From contig NC_084796.1 of NCBI RefSeq assembly GCF_963169125.1, positions 217,458,448 to 217,522,447 of the forward strand: DNA of 64,000 bases, written 5' to 3'. Shown piece by piece: positions 32,985 to 43,668 of the stretch (its first letter is position 1; each line of letters opens with the position of its first letter). Position numbers and translations under genes: made by a program. Below the pieces are notes generated by a model. That model saw nothing but the letters and a program-made list of their open reading frames with translations, searched no databases and was not told the DNA's origin. Source of the stretch: Humulus lupulus (Eukaryota > Streptophyta > Magnoliopsida > Rosales > Cannabaceae).

Positions 32985-35900
32985 CCATGCGCCACTCTCA
33001 CCTTCTCCTCTGCTCCATGCACCGGTTTCAAAAAGGATCTGAGTTTAATTTTTGTAGGTCCTCATCAAACTCAGATTTTTGGTAAGTATTCTCTTATAAT
33101 CATCACATTATTTCATTTAAATGTGTTTAGATTCATAAGAAAAACTTTTCCTTTTTGAGGAATTTTCATCTGAATCTTTTTTGTTTTATCTTGATCCAAA
33201 GTAATAGACCTTCTTGAAAGATTTCTCTGTAAAATTTATTAGCCTGGGCGATTTCCAGGGAAGCATGACCCTAGGCCGACCACTTCAACAGTTTTGGAGA
33301 TTTCTGGGACTCCATACCCTAGTGCTTGCGATTTCCAGGGATAGGCCTTGTTTGGGTCGAGCGCCACCTAGGCATGGACCGAGTATCTCCTTGGCATGGG
33401 CCAAGTACCCCTTGGCATGGGCTGGGCATTCCATAGGTTGAGCACCTCCTACTTCTCCTTGTGAGATTTTCAGGCTTAGGAAATGGGTTGGGCCGAGAAA
33501 CTCTAGAGCTTAGTGGGCCAAGTACTTCCTTCCCTTCACTTAGGTGATTTCCAGACCTAGAATTAGGGCTAGGCCGACCACTCAGAGATCATAGGCCGAG
33601 TACTCCTTTCCTTCCCTTAGGAAATTTTCAGGCTAGAATTAGGGCTAGGCCGACCACTTTAGGGGCTTATGGGCTGAGTAGTCCCTTTCCTTCCCTTAGG
33701 GGATTTCCAGGGATATAATTAGGGTTAGGCCGACCACCTTAGGGGCTAATGGGCGGTGGACCTCCTTGGCATGGGCCGAGCATTTCCTTTCCTCCCCTTG
33801 GGCGATTTCCAGGGATAGAATTATGGCTGGGTCGACCACCCTAGGAGTCTCTAGGCTGAGTACCCCTTGCCTTAAATGATTTTTAGGGATTCAGAGTGGT
33901 TGGCCTAAGAATAAGCTAACCACTTGGAATCCCAAAAAATATTATGGAGAATTGAACGGTCCTTAAGCACCTTTCTGAAGCTTACTTCCTTGAAGTGGTC
34001 GTCCTATGCTTAAGCTCATTGGGCCGACCCCTTGTCTTTCTCTTGATTCCTTCATTTTGACTTTTTAGTTCATGAACCTGCCCCCAGCTGTTGGCTTTAT
34101 TATGCTCATTGACTAATTTTAATCTTTATTTTTCCTCTATTGCAGATGTCCAGATCTTCTTCATCCGACAAGTCAGTAGGTGAGCGTAATCCTCAAGAGT
34201 TTTTGGAAAGGTTGAAAAGGATTCTGCCTCATTCCGCTTTATACTTATTCATTGAGGAAGATTTCTTAAAGAGGTACTGTCCAATGGCGAGAGTGAAATA
34301 GAAAACTCAACAACCCTCTGAAGATGATCATCAGATTGCAAGGCATATCACTCAGGGCTCCTTGCCAGGCTCTTCTCAGATTACCTCTTAGCACAGTACG
34401 CCCCACAACTGCCAAGGCACTCAAAGCACACCTCAGCTGAGTCATTCTTCTCAGCGGGATAGGTCAGGTCAGCGAGAACCACTACATCGCCCTTCGCACC
34501 GAGATACTAGTCGGGCTCCCCATCGATCTTCTTCTTGGAAAGATTGCACCGAGGGCTCATGTCGCCATACTTCTCATCCTCAGGAGCGTCCCAATCACAG
34601 ATTTCGTCCCAAAGTAGTTCGCCCTCTTTCCAAGAGCAAAACAGTCTCGCCAGCTAACCAGTAGAAGAAGAGACGACAAAAGGAGTTCTACTCATCAGAT
34701 TTTGAGGCTACCTTCGCCAGTGAGATCATATGGAAACTGGTTGAGAAGCCTCACTCTGCTAATTATGAGGTTGTTTGGTTCAAGAGGGCTGCCTCTAACA
34801 TGACTGAGGAGAAGGTAAAGAATTTGAGGAAGACTTTTGACCTCTCTGGGGTTTCCATCATTATCCCTGGTCCAGATAACAGAGCTGAGGATTCCCATTT
34901 GGGTATGTGCACTTGGACACGCTCCGCCATTAGGTCTGGGGCTCTGCTTCATCTTCATCCATACTTCCGAAGTGTAGCATACTATTTTGGTATTAGTCCT
35001 TCTCAACTGGCTCCTAATGCGATATTGGCCTTGTCTGCATTGTACATCATCTATCACTGCAGACAGTGGGCTGCCCCAGTGCCTCATGGGATCCATTATC
35101 TATTTGATCTGAAGACAAACCCTTCTCAGCGCAACTCGGGATATTTCCACTTCCACCATTATATGAGCGAGGGTACTAAACCTTTTTGGAAGAGATCTCT
35201 GGAAATAGCAAGGCATTTAGATATGTCGATAACTATTTCTTTACCAAGGACGCAGAGGCCAACTTCTCCAAGTTTAAGCACGTTGGGCCCTTTTATAGAC
35301 CACTCCCGACCCAGGGTATGATCGTTAGGGCCAATGCATTGATTGCCATGACCCCTGAGGAAAAGAATGTCAAGACCCTCGTTACACCGGAGAACCTTAG
35401 GAAGGTAGGACTGTTTCCTCCTACCATATCAGATGTTCCGGATGACAATGGTTTCGAGCCCGTGATAGCCATAGACTCCTCGGTACCCATTCATGTCGAG
35501 GAGGTGTCCTCTTCGCCAATATTAGTCGTACATGAGGGTGATGAGGTGGGTGCATCTGCTGCGTATTCATCACTTGCTTCGGACGACTTTGGTGAGGCTT
35601 CATTCGAACTCGAATCACATTCAGAAGGTTCAACACTTTATCACTTTTATTCTATAGTTCATCTATACTTAATATCCTTCTAACATTTGATCTCTTTTTG
35701 CAAGCTTAGACATGTTTGGTTTTGTCCATACCCAGCAGAGGTCGACTCCCGTCGAGGCCAGTCCTTCTATTCTAGCGGCAAAAAGGGCCAGGGTCAAGGC
35801 TGAGTCGGTCATGGACGTTCCTCTTGAGGTGTCTCCTCCAACTCCTTTGGCATCTAGCCCTATCACAGAGGTTGAGCCATCTTTGTCTACACCATTTCCT

Positions 35901-36720
35901 TCCACTTTCAATGATGCGGGTGCCTCTTGCTCTGCGCCCGCCCTTTTATCTAGTCCACACCAGTCTGCTATACAGAACTTAAGCGCCCTCATGGACCGAG
36001 CATCGCAGCTGGAGAAAAAAACAACGACCTTTAATGGGATCAAGAATGAGGACCTGAACACCATTCTTACAAAGTCACTCTTAGACATTCAGAGTGACAT
36101 TCCTTTATTGTTCCATTCTTGTCTATTTAGCTTGTGTTCTGCCATTTATCTAACACTTGTATGTTTTTTGCAGGCATTGATGCTGGTCTCTCATGTTCGT
36201 GATCGGTCTATAGAGTGTACTTCTACGCTCTCCAACCTTCATTCTGAGCTTGAAGCCATCCTCCAAGAGGTACTGGACCTTAGGCACATTCTCGGCTCTA
36301 GGGATGCTGGCATTTCCTCAAAGGACGAAGAGATCAATACCCTTCGCAGTATCGCGGAGCTCAAACAGAAAGAAGTGACCGAGTTGACTTCCAAGATAAC
36401 CCAGATGGAGAGGGAACATGCTGATCGGCTCCAACAGTCTGAAGCTGAGAAAGAGAAGCTGATTGCCGACATGGACCAATTGCGGAAGGATTTTCTTGTC
36501 AAGAAGGAGCAAGAGGTCAAAGTTGCTCAGGAGAAGGCTCGAGGGGAGTATTCAGAGACAGCCTTCTCTTGCTTCTACTTGATCTAGAAGTTCAACAAAG
36601 ATTTGAACTTGGATTTTCTTCCTAAGAAGACGTGAGCGAAGGAGCTTAGGAAGTGTCTGGCTCGTGAGGCTGCCGAGGCTCAGAGTAGTCTTTTAGATGA
36701 TACACCTCGCCCTAGTTAGT
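32985..36720 (+). pseudogene. Antisense extra gene of Tat-2 ('putative gypsy type transposon' domain and coiled coil)
   Basis: A leader exon to 33081 and an intron 33082-34145 are inferred from GTAAGT and TTGCAG; ATG 34146 directly follows the acceptor. The first segment begins MSRSSSSDKSVGERNPQEF and has several stops and a Ser/Arg/His-rich part. The conserved domain is at 34800-35330: LRKTFDLSGVSIIIPGPDN, RSAIRSGALLHLHPYFRSV, PHGIHYLFDLKTNPSQRNSG, VDNYFFTKDAEANFSKFK, with a frameshift near 35190. A Pro/Ser-rich linker with basic AAKRARVK follows (after acceptor-like TTGCAAG/CTTAG near 35705), then a coiled coil at about 36240-36550 (EEINTLRSIAELKQKEVTEL ...), reached through an intron-like tract ending TTTTTTGCAG near 36174. 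It is homologous to the Tat-1 gene; function unknown. Confidence 0.75.
33550..33900. repeat. 76-100-bp repeats in the leader intron of the antisense gene
   Basis: About four copies of 'aattagggctaggccgaccac ... ccttcccttaggngatttccaggg', starting near 33561, 33637, 33717 and 33818. The spacing grows from 76 to about 100 bp. Confidence 0.75.
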
Positions 36721-37589
36721 CTTCTTGGTCTTTTATTCTATTTTTCCTCTCATGCCATTGGTGGGGAACCTTGTACTTCACAGTATTTACATATGCCATT
36801 TTATGCCTTTATGCCTTTTTGTTATGAGTACTCTATGTATTGATTGAAATTTTTTATTTCCAATGCTTACTAAGTATATCAACTCACAACCCTCATTGGT
36901 TCAGGTATCAGTATACTTTGAACACATGTATTTGCATGCCATACTAACCTTGCTCTTTTACGTTTTTCATTCTGACAACCACGGTAATGTGAGTAGTATA
37001 GTACTTCACCAAGTACCATGAACAAAAAGGTCAGGTTGACCACCCCATGGGTGATAGGCCGACCACCCTATAGGGTTAATGGACTGGTCGCCACCCTATA
37101 AGGGACATGGCTAGGAGTCTCCGAACCAATGCCTTTTTTTTTGTTTTTTGTTTTTTGCACTTTCGGAACATATGTTAAACAAATGTCCTAGAAAAACTCA
37201 AGCTTGCTTAGTACTTAAGGTCACACCCTCATTGCTCGTGTATAACCCAATCGGTATGTACTATATGTCCCCGAATGATCATGAGTTTAAAATCCTTGGT
37301 CACTTTCTATTTGACCATGCCTTGCTTCGAGCATTTAGACACATAGTACTATCCTTTTCATCCAATGATGCAAGCAGCAAATGCTTGTCCCTCATTGGTA
37401 GTCGGGTGATGGTTTCATACTCAGTAGTAATAATACCTATACACAAATGCAGATTGTGTAGCAAGTGTCAATCATGATCTACATAATCTCTCGTGTACTC
37501 GTTATAATGATTGTAGATAGAAATGTCTAAGTTGGACCAATCGGGTCTAGATGGGCTAATTGAGCCTGTAACAAGTCTTAGATCAAATT
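36721..37589. other. Tat-2 untranslated stretch between two convergent genes
   Basis: It lies between the end of the antisense gene and the 90-bp array. It contains GGCCGACCACCC blocks like those in the LTR (near 37040-37100). No gene is recognised; presumably it holds both transcripts' 3' ends. Confidence 0.4.
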
Positions 37590-38280
37590 ATCGATCGGTC
37601 CCTCAAGGACCAGATTCAATTATGATATGATAATGGCGACTGGTCCTCGAACCAGTCTCTTTTGTTGATCGTATAAGTCGATAGGTTACTCAAGAACCAA
37701 GATCGAACGTGATCAAATAGTTGGCGACATGGTCCTCGGACCAGTCTCTTGTTTGGATCTTATGGGTCGATAGGTTCCTCAAGAACCAGGATCGAACATG
37801 ATCAAATAGTTGGGCGACAAGGTCCTAGGACCTGTCTCTTGTATGGATCTTATGGGCCGATAGGTCCCTCAAGGACTAGAATCGAACATGATCCAATGTT
37901 TGGGCCACAAGGTCCTAGGACCTATCTCTTTTATGGATCTTATGGGTCGATAGGTCCCTCAAGGACCAGAATTGAACATGATCCATTGTTTGGGCGACAA
38001 GGTCCTAGGACCTGTCTCTTGTATGGATCTTATGGGTTGATAGGTCCCTCAAGGACCAAAATTGAACATGATCCAATGTTTGGGCGACAAGGTCCTAGGG
38101 CCTGTCTCTTGTATGGATCTTATGGGCCGATAGGTCCCTCAAGGACCAAAATCGAACATGATCCAATGTTTGGGCGACAAGGTCCTATGACCTGTCTCTC
38201 GTATGGATCTTATGGACCGATAGGTCCCTCAAGGACCAAGATTGAACATGATCCGATGGGGTTGACAGGTCTAAAGGACA
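37590..38280. repeat. 90-bp tandem array, about seven copies
   Basis: The unit is near 'cgataggtccctcaaggacca-aatcgaacatgatccaatgtttgggcgacaaggtcctaggacctgtctcttgtatggatcttatggg'. Copies from 37749 keep a 90-bp length, a multiple of three, so one + frame stays open for 193 codons with a 30-residue period. Left copies are more diverged. It lies just downstream of integrase on the element strand, where Tat and Ogre elements are known to accumulate tandem repeats. It is not considered a protein gene. Confidence 0.88.
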
Positions 38281-38418
38281 AGTCCCTTATCGAAAGAAAT
38301 TTAAAGAATAATAGAAACTTTAGAAATTAAATTCATTCATTGAAGCACAATGGTTGTTACATAAATAATTCATAAATGCTACATTTTCAAATTAAAACTT
38401 GTGTTGCTGCTGATCAGT

Positions 38419-39464
38419 CTTCACTGATAGTACTGGCGGAGGTGTTCGCCATTCCAGTAGTTTTTTATTAGTTCTCCATTTAGTCGAGCTATCTTGTACG
38501 TCCCTAGTGGGATCACCTCCTCCACAAGGTATGGCCCTTCCCAGTTAGGTCCTAGTACCCCTGCTGTAGTGTCCTTAGTGTTCAAGAACACCCTTCTGAG
38601 TACTAAGTCCTCAACCTGAAATTTTCGATCTTTCACTCTGGAGTTGAAGTATCTGGGCACTTTTTGTTGATGTGCTTCTACTCTGTGATCGTATGTCTCT
38701 CGTCTATGCGATGGGGGAGTGAATTCAACTGGAAACATGGCTTCATATCCAAACGCCAAAGAGAATGGCATATGTCTTGTCGCCATTTGCATCGTCATTC
38801 GATGTGACCATAGGACCTCAGGATGTAATTCTGGCCAGGCTCTTTTGGCTTTCTCAAGGCGTTTATTTAGAGTGTCTTTGATAGTCTTGTTCACTGCTTC
38901 TACTTGGCCATTAGCTTGGGGGTGTGCTATCGAGGAAAAGCTCTTTGTGATTCCATGCCTCGTACAAAAGTCAGTGAACATATCACTGTCAAATTAAGTC
39001 CCATTGTCTGAGACTATCTTCCTTGGTAGGCCAAATCGACATATGATATTTTTCACCACAAAGTCTAGGACTTTCTTCGAGGTTATGGTGGCGAGCGATT
39101 TTCCTTCAGTCCATTTGGTGAAGTAGTCCACAGCTACAATAGGAAATTGGACTCCTTCCCTTCCCGTGGGTAGCTTTCTGATTAGGTCGATCCCCCATAC
39201 AACGAAAGGCCAAGGGCTCTGCATCTGTGTTAATTCGTTAGGTGCCACTCAGGGTATCTTGGAGAACATCTGACATTTGTGGCATCTTCTAACATACTAA
39301 ATCGAGTCTTCATTCATCGTCAGCCAAAAGTATCCCTGCCTTAGGATTTTCTTCGATATGTTCTGCCCCCTAACGTGATCTCCACAAAACCCTTTGTGTA
39401 CCTAAATCATTAACAGCTTTGACTGGTCAAGTGTAACGTACCTCAGCAGTGGTAGGGAGTACCC
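38419..39464 (-). pseudogene. pol: Tat-2 integrase, broken
   Basis: The N-terminal zinc-binding part is intact in motif (HKGFCGDHVRGQ ... RRCHKCQMFSKIP) but carries stops near 39240 and 39300. The core includes WGIDLIRKLPTGREGVQF, IVAVDYFTKWTEGKSLA and RKIVSDNGT followed by TAA at about 38994 (the sister reads NGTQ). The downstream part is open: SSIAHPQANGQVEAVNK with the catalytic Glu, SRVKDRKFQVEDLVLRRVF, GPNWEGPYLVEEV, NGEHLRQYYQ, then TGA. Acts in the nucleus to insert element DNA. Confidence 0.9.
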
Positions 39465-40214
39465 TCATCGGTACAGTACCCCTTCGACTATTGTATACCA
39501 TGCAGCTTGTCTCACCAACTTCCTTGCTTTGTTCCGATCGCTGGGTACTACTCCTTGGTTGAGATAGTTAATAATAGGGGTCATCCATGTATCTCCTAAC
39601 TCAATGGGTATTGCCTCCTGCTTGGTTATGCTTCTTTCTGCCAAGTATTCGATAGGAACAACATTTAAGGTTTCTGCGTCTTTGGCACTAGCAAGTTTGG
39701 CTAAGGCATCGGCATTGGCGTTCTGCTCTCTTGGGACTTGTGTAATTGAGTATCTCTTGAACTGCGCCAACAAGTCCTTCACCTTGTTTAGGTACTGCAC
39801 CATCCTAAGTCCCTTGGCTTGATACTCCCCGAGCACTTGGTACACCACTAGCTGGGAATCGTTGAATATCTCCAGGGACTGTGCATGTACATCCCGAGAC
39901 AAGCGTAATCTAGCAAATAATTCCTCGTACTCAACCTCGTTGTTTGAAGCGTTGAATCCAAATATGAGAGCACAATGGATTCGATGATTATCTGGAGTGA
40001 TTAGTATGATTCTTGCACCTGAGTGGTGTTCATTGGATGCTCCATCAACATATAGCTTCCATACAGGAGTATCTCCTTCCTTCTCGGCAGCTCCACTTTC
40101 CGATTGGTCGGAACGGTCTTCAAGGTTGGTGCCTTCGACTATGAAGTCGGCCAATGCTTGTCCTTTTATCACTGTCCTCAAATGATAAGTGATATCAAAT
40201 TGTCCTAGTTCCAC
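39465..40214 (-). CDS. pol: Tat-2 second RNase H and linker to integrase
   Basis: An uninterrupted 249-residue frame, one of the best-kept parts of the element. It opens with GQFDITYHLRTVIKGQALAD, then the second RNase H: VWKLYVDGASNEHHSGARII, SNNEVEYEELFARLRLSR, IFNDSQLVVYQVLGEYQAKG, REQNANADALAKLASAKD. The acidic catalytic positions (D in VDG, E in VEY, D in NDSQ, D in ADAL) are present. The linker ends in VRQAAWYTIVEGVLYR. It is not an independent gene; it was translated as part of Gag-Pol. Confidence 0.88.
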   Translation of the reverse strand: MELGQFDITYHLRTVIKGQALADFIVEGTNLEDRSDQSESGAAEKEGDTPVWKLYVDGASNEHHSGARIILITPDNHRIHCALIFGFNASNNEVEYEELFARLRLSRDVHAQSLEIFNDSQLVVYQVLGEYQAKGLRMVQYLNKVKDLLAQFKRYSITQVPREQNANADALAKLASAKDAETLNVVPIEYLAERSITKQEAIPIELGDTWMTPIINYLNQGVVPSDRNKARKLVRQAAWYTIVEGVLYR

Positions 40215-41441
40215 TGCCCACTTGAGTAATCGTCCCGAGGCCTCTGGTTTCTGAAGAACCTATCTCAGCGATTGATCGGTCAGGACTTGGATCGAGTGAG
40301 CTTGGAAATATGGACGCAGCTTCCGAGAGGCGATTACTAAACAGTAGGGTAGTTTTCAAGGAGGGGGATACCTAGACTCCGTACCTACTAGCCTTTTACT
40401 GATATAGTACACAAGGTGTTGTACCCTATTCTCTTCCTTTATCAAAGCAGCACTGATTGCATGCTCGGTAATTGCCAAATAGATGAATAATACTTCACCA
40501 TATATTGGCTTTGCTAGGACGGGAGGTTGGGCTAGGTGTTCCTTCAGGGCTTGGAAAGCCTCCTCACACTCCTTGGTCCATTGGATCTTCTTGCTGTCCC
40601 TCAGTAAGTTAAATAAAGGGACACACTTGTCCATAGACTTTGATATGAACGTATTGTGGGCAGCTACTCTCCCGGTTAAGCTTTGCACTTCTTTGATTGT
40701 GGCAGGCGACTTCATGTCGATCAACACTTTGATCTTCTCGGGGTTAGCCTCGATTCCACGTGAATTGACTATGTATCCGAGAAACTTACCAGAACCAACT
40801 CCAAACGAGCACTTGATAGGGTTTAGCTACATGCTATACTTTATAAGTATTGCAAAGCATTTCTCCAAGTCTTGAACATGCCCTCCAGCTTCTTTGGACT
40901 TGACCAACATGTCATTGACGTATACCTCAATATTTTTTCCGATCAAGTCTCAGAACATGCCATTCACTAAACGCTGGTAGGTGGATCCTACATTCTTCAA
41001 GCCGAATGGCATCACCTTATAACAGTACAATCCTTTGTCTGTCTGAAAGCTGGTATGTTCCTCGACAGGAGGGTGCATATTTATTTGATTATACCCAGAA
41101 TACGCATCCATGAATGAGAGTATTTCATGTCCTGTCGTTGCATCGACCAGTTGGTCTATTCTGAGTAATAGGAAGCAGTCTTTGGGGCAGGCCTTGTTCA
41201 GATCTGTGAAGTCCACGTAGGTCCTCCATTTCCCGTTTGGTTTTGGGACCAACACGGGGTTTGATACCCAATCAGGGTAGTAGGCCTCCTTTATAAAACC
41301 ATTTTTCCTGAGCCACTTGAGCTCCTTCTTCCAGGCTTGAGATCGATATTTGTCAAGTAGTCTCCTTTTTTGTTGTACTGGTGTGTAGTTCTTGTCTATA
41401 TTGAGGACATGACTTATTACAGATGGAAAAATTCCAACCAT
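40215..41441 (-). pseudogene. pol: Tat-2 reverse transcriptase and first RNase H, catalytic Asp lost
   Basis: RT blocks: VLVPKPNGKWRTYVDFTDLN, CPKDCFLLLRIDQLVDATTG, FMDAYSGYNQINMHPPVEEH, MPFGLKNVGSTYQRLVNGMF, then TGA at 40950. The catalytic box reads EVYVNDMLVKSK: codon AAT at 40914-40916 replaces the first Asp of YVDD. The connection and RNase H (ECEEAFQALKEHLAQPPV, VYYISKRLVGTESRYPPP) form a second open frame to 40356, followed by a stop and a frameshift. The Asn substitution alone would abolish polymerase activity in this enzyme family. Confidence 0.9.
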
Positions 41442-42086
41442 GTCCTTATGTGACTAGGCAAAGACATCCTGGTTTTTCTTCAAAAACTCCACCAATCGTG
41501 CTTTGATTTCCACCTTTAACTCCTTCCCGACTTTGATTACTCTAGTCGAGTCCTCCTCATCCAGTAGGACTTCGTCAAGATCTTCGACTGGTCCTACCCC
41601 CATGACGTCATCCCCAAAGCGAGGATTGATGTCGTTTCCCTCGCTTTGGGAAACTTGCTATAATAACAAATCTTTGTTAAAAGGACCCTTCGGGTCTAGT
41701 AGAATGTTTCTCTCAACGTCAACTTCCATGTTGACAACCTCATCGGTTCCTTCACCCTCTTTGCAGCAGGTTACTATCATGTTGTTTACGCATGGTCCTT
41801 TCTTTGCCTTGGCCACTAACGCATTGTAGCATTCTCGTGCCTCCCTTTGGTTACCATGTACGCATCATTACCCTGCGCTGGTGGGGAACTTCAAAGATAG
41901 ATGCCAGATAGATACTGCTGCGTGTAATGCCATCAGGAGGGGTCTCTCGAGTACCACATTGTAAGCCGATGAGCAATATACCACCAGGAACTTTGTCATC
42001 ATAGTCTCGTACCTGGGGGCATCCCCCACTGTGACTGGTAGTTTAATAGTTCCTATTGGTGCTAGGCATTCTCCCTTGAGCCCATA
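41442..42086 (-). pseudogene. pol: Tat-2 protease C-terminal part and spacer, truncated
   Basis: The minus strand reads LAPIGTIKLPVTVGDAPRY, MTKFLVVYCSSAYNVVLERP and LLMALHAAVSIWH, the C-terminal half of the Tat aspartic protease. The active-site half is gone; Tekay LTR sequence starts at 42087. The rest to 41442 has many stops. Confidence 0.75.
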
Positions 42087-43668
42087 TGTAACGCCCTAAA
42101 CTCCATGGACCGTTACGGTGTACATTTTGAACAGTGCTAAACTCGTTAACCGAGTCATTTGGCCATAATTGTGTAACTAAGTATGATTAGTGGTTTAGGA
42201 TTAAAATTTTTGGTTAAGATATAACGTTTCACTAAAACATTTAATGTATACATTAGGATCCCAAAAATATAATTTAAGGGTTCCTTGCAAGAAAATATTT
42301 ACAACCAACCGATCTAAGCGGCAAAACAGGGTTTAACCCTAGTTCCTCTTTCAACCCTCGGCAGTGGCAGTCGAGCAGCCGCATATGTACACATCGTTAC
42401 CTAATCTCTCCAACTCAAGGATGGTCTAGCTTTCTTTTGCCTTTACCTGCACCACATAGCACCTTTGAGCCGATGCCCAGCAAGAAAACTCAATATGCTC
42501 ATGAACGGTAATAACATGTCACAAAATCATATCTGGCATGCCTAGTAATTATAGCTCTATTCAAGCATGCAAATAAGTTCAGATAATGCTAGGGAATCCA
42601 GGATAAGGAATCCTGCCCTCCAGAGTGGATGACTTTCAAATCAATCCTAATCAGATGAGTGATTTAACACTGGTGGTTCCATTAACAATAATGAGTGACT
42701 GACAAGCAAGTCCCCACAGGGCTCAGCACCCACAGCCATGAGAATGATGATAATTATAATCATACAGAGCTTATAGCCCTGAACAAATGAGTGAATATCA
42801 CTTTGAGGTTCTGTTTAACCATAATGAGTGACTGACGAGCAAGTCACTACGGGGCTCAGTACCCATAGCCATGTGACGAAGCAGTCACCTGGGCTTTCTG
42901 GAAATGGCTCTAATCAGATGAGTGACTGACAAACAAGTCACTACGGGGCTCAGCACTCACAGCCCTGTGACAAAACAGTCACTTGGGCTCAGCACCCATA
43001 GCCATGTGACTAAATAGTCATTGGGGATCTCTGGCCCTGGCTCTATATGACTAGCCATAGGCTAGACAAGCGCTTTTAGCTTTCGTCAAACTTAAGGTCG
43101 ATTCGGCATTAATGCTCATTTGAGTCATTCAATGCAGATGTCGATTAGATCTAATCTTTATCGGCTTGTGTTAAACACGCTAAGACCGTTCTTGACTTAT
43201 TAGTCAATACAATGTGACCAGTGCTCAGTACTACTGCCGAACTTGATAGGTGAGTCACAACTTCACAGTTAATACTGCCACCATTGCCAATTCTGACTAG
43301 TTAGTCAGTGCCATGCACAAGTAAGCAATGCTACCAGGCATATATCATATGTCAAATATCCAAATGTAGGGCATTCAACATGCTTACTTAACAATTCCTA
43401 GCATAATTAAAATCATGCAAAAACACAAAGACTCAAGCTCTGATCAATCTCATATTCAACATTCATGGCATGCCCTAATCATATGTTTCTCGCGCATCAC
43501 ATGCATCACATACTGGGTGCAGTTTTCTTACCTCTGGTTCGAGCGAGAAATAATAATTGAACGACCTTTGAGAACAATCAATCCTTTGATCCCTTAGCGG
43601 TCACCTAGTCATAACCAAATATGGTACTCCATCAATAAAATCAATAATAAAGGTTCTCGGACCAAGAC
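42087..43668 (-). repeat. Extra, truncated Tekay-type LTR
   Basis: It starts TGTAACGCCCTAAACTCC on the + strand (the LTR 3' end on the minus strand) and matches the adjacent full LTR until about position 45030 of that copy, then stops. It carries its own repeats of 'gagtgactgacaagcaagtcactacggggctcagca' (about 42650-43010) that the neighbouring LTR lacks. It is a head-to-tail LTR-LTR junction without internal sequence. Confidence 0.8.

Noticed and set aside
37749..38330. 193-codon + strand ORF with a 30-residue repeat as a protein gene
   Set aside because: It is generated by the 90-bp tandem array in the untranslated part of Tat-2; there is no family resemblance and no initiation context beyond chance.
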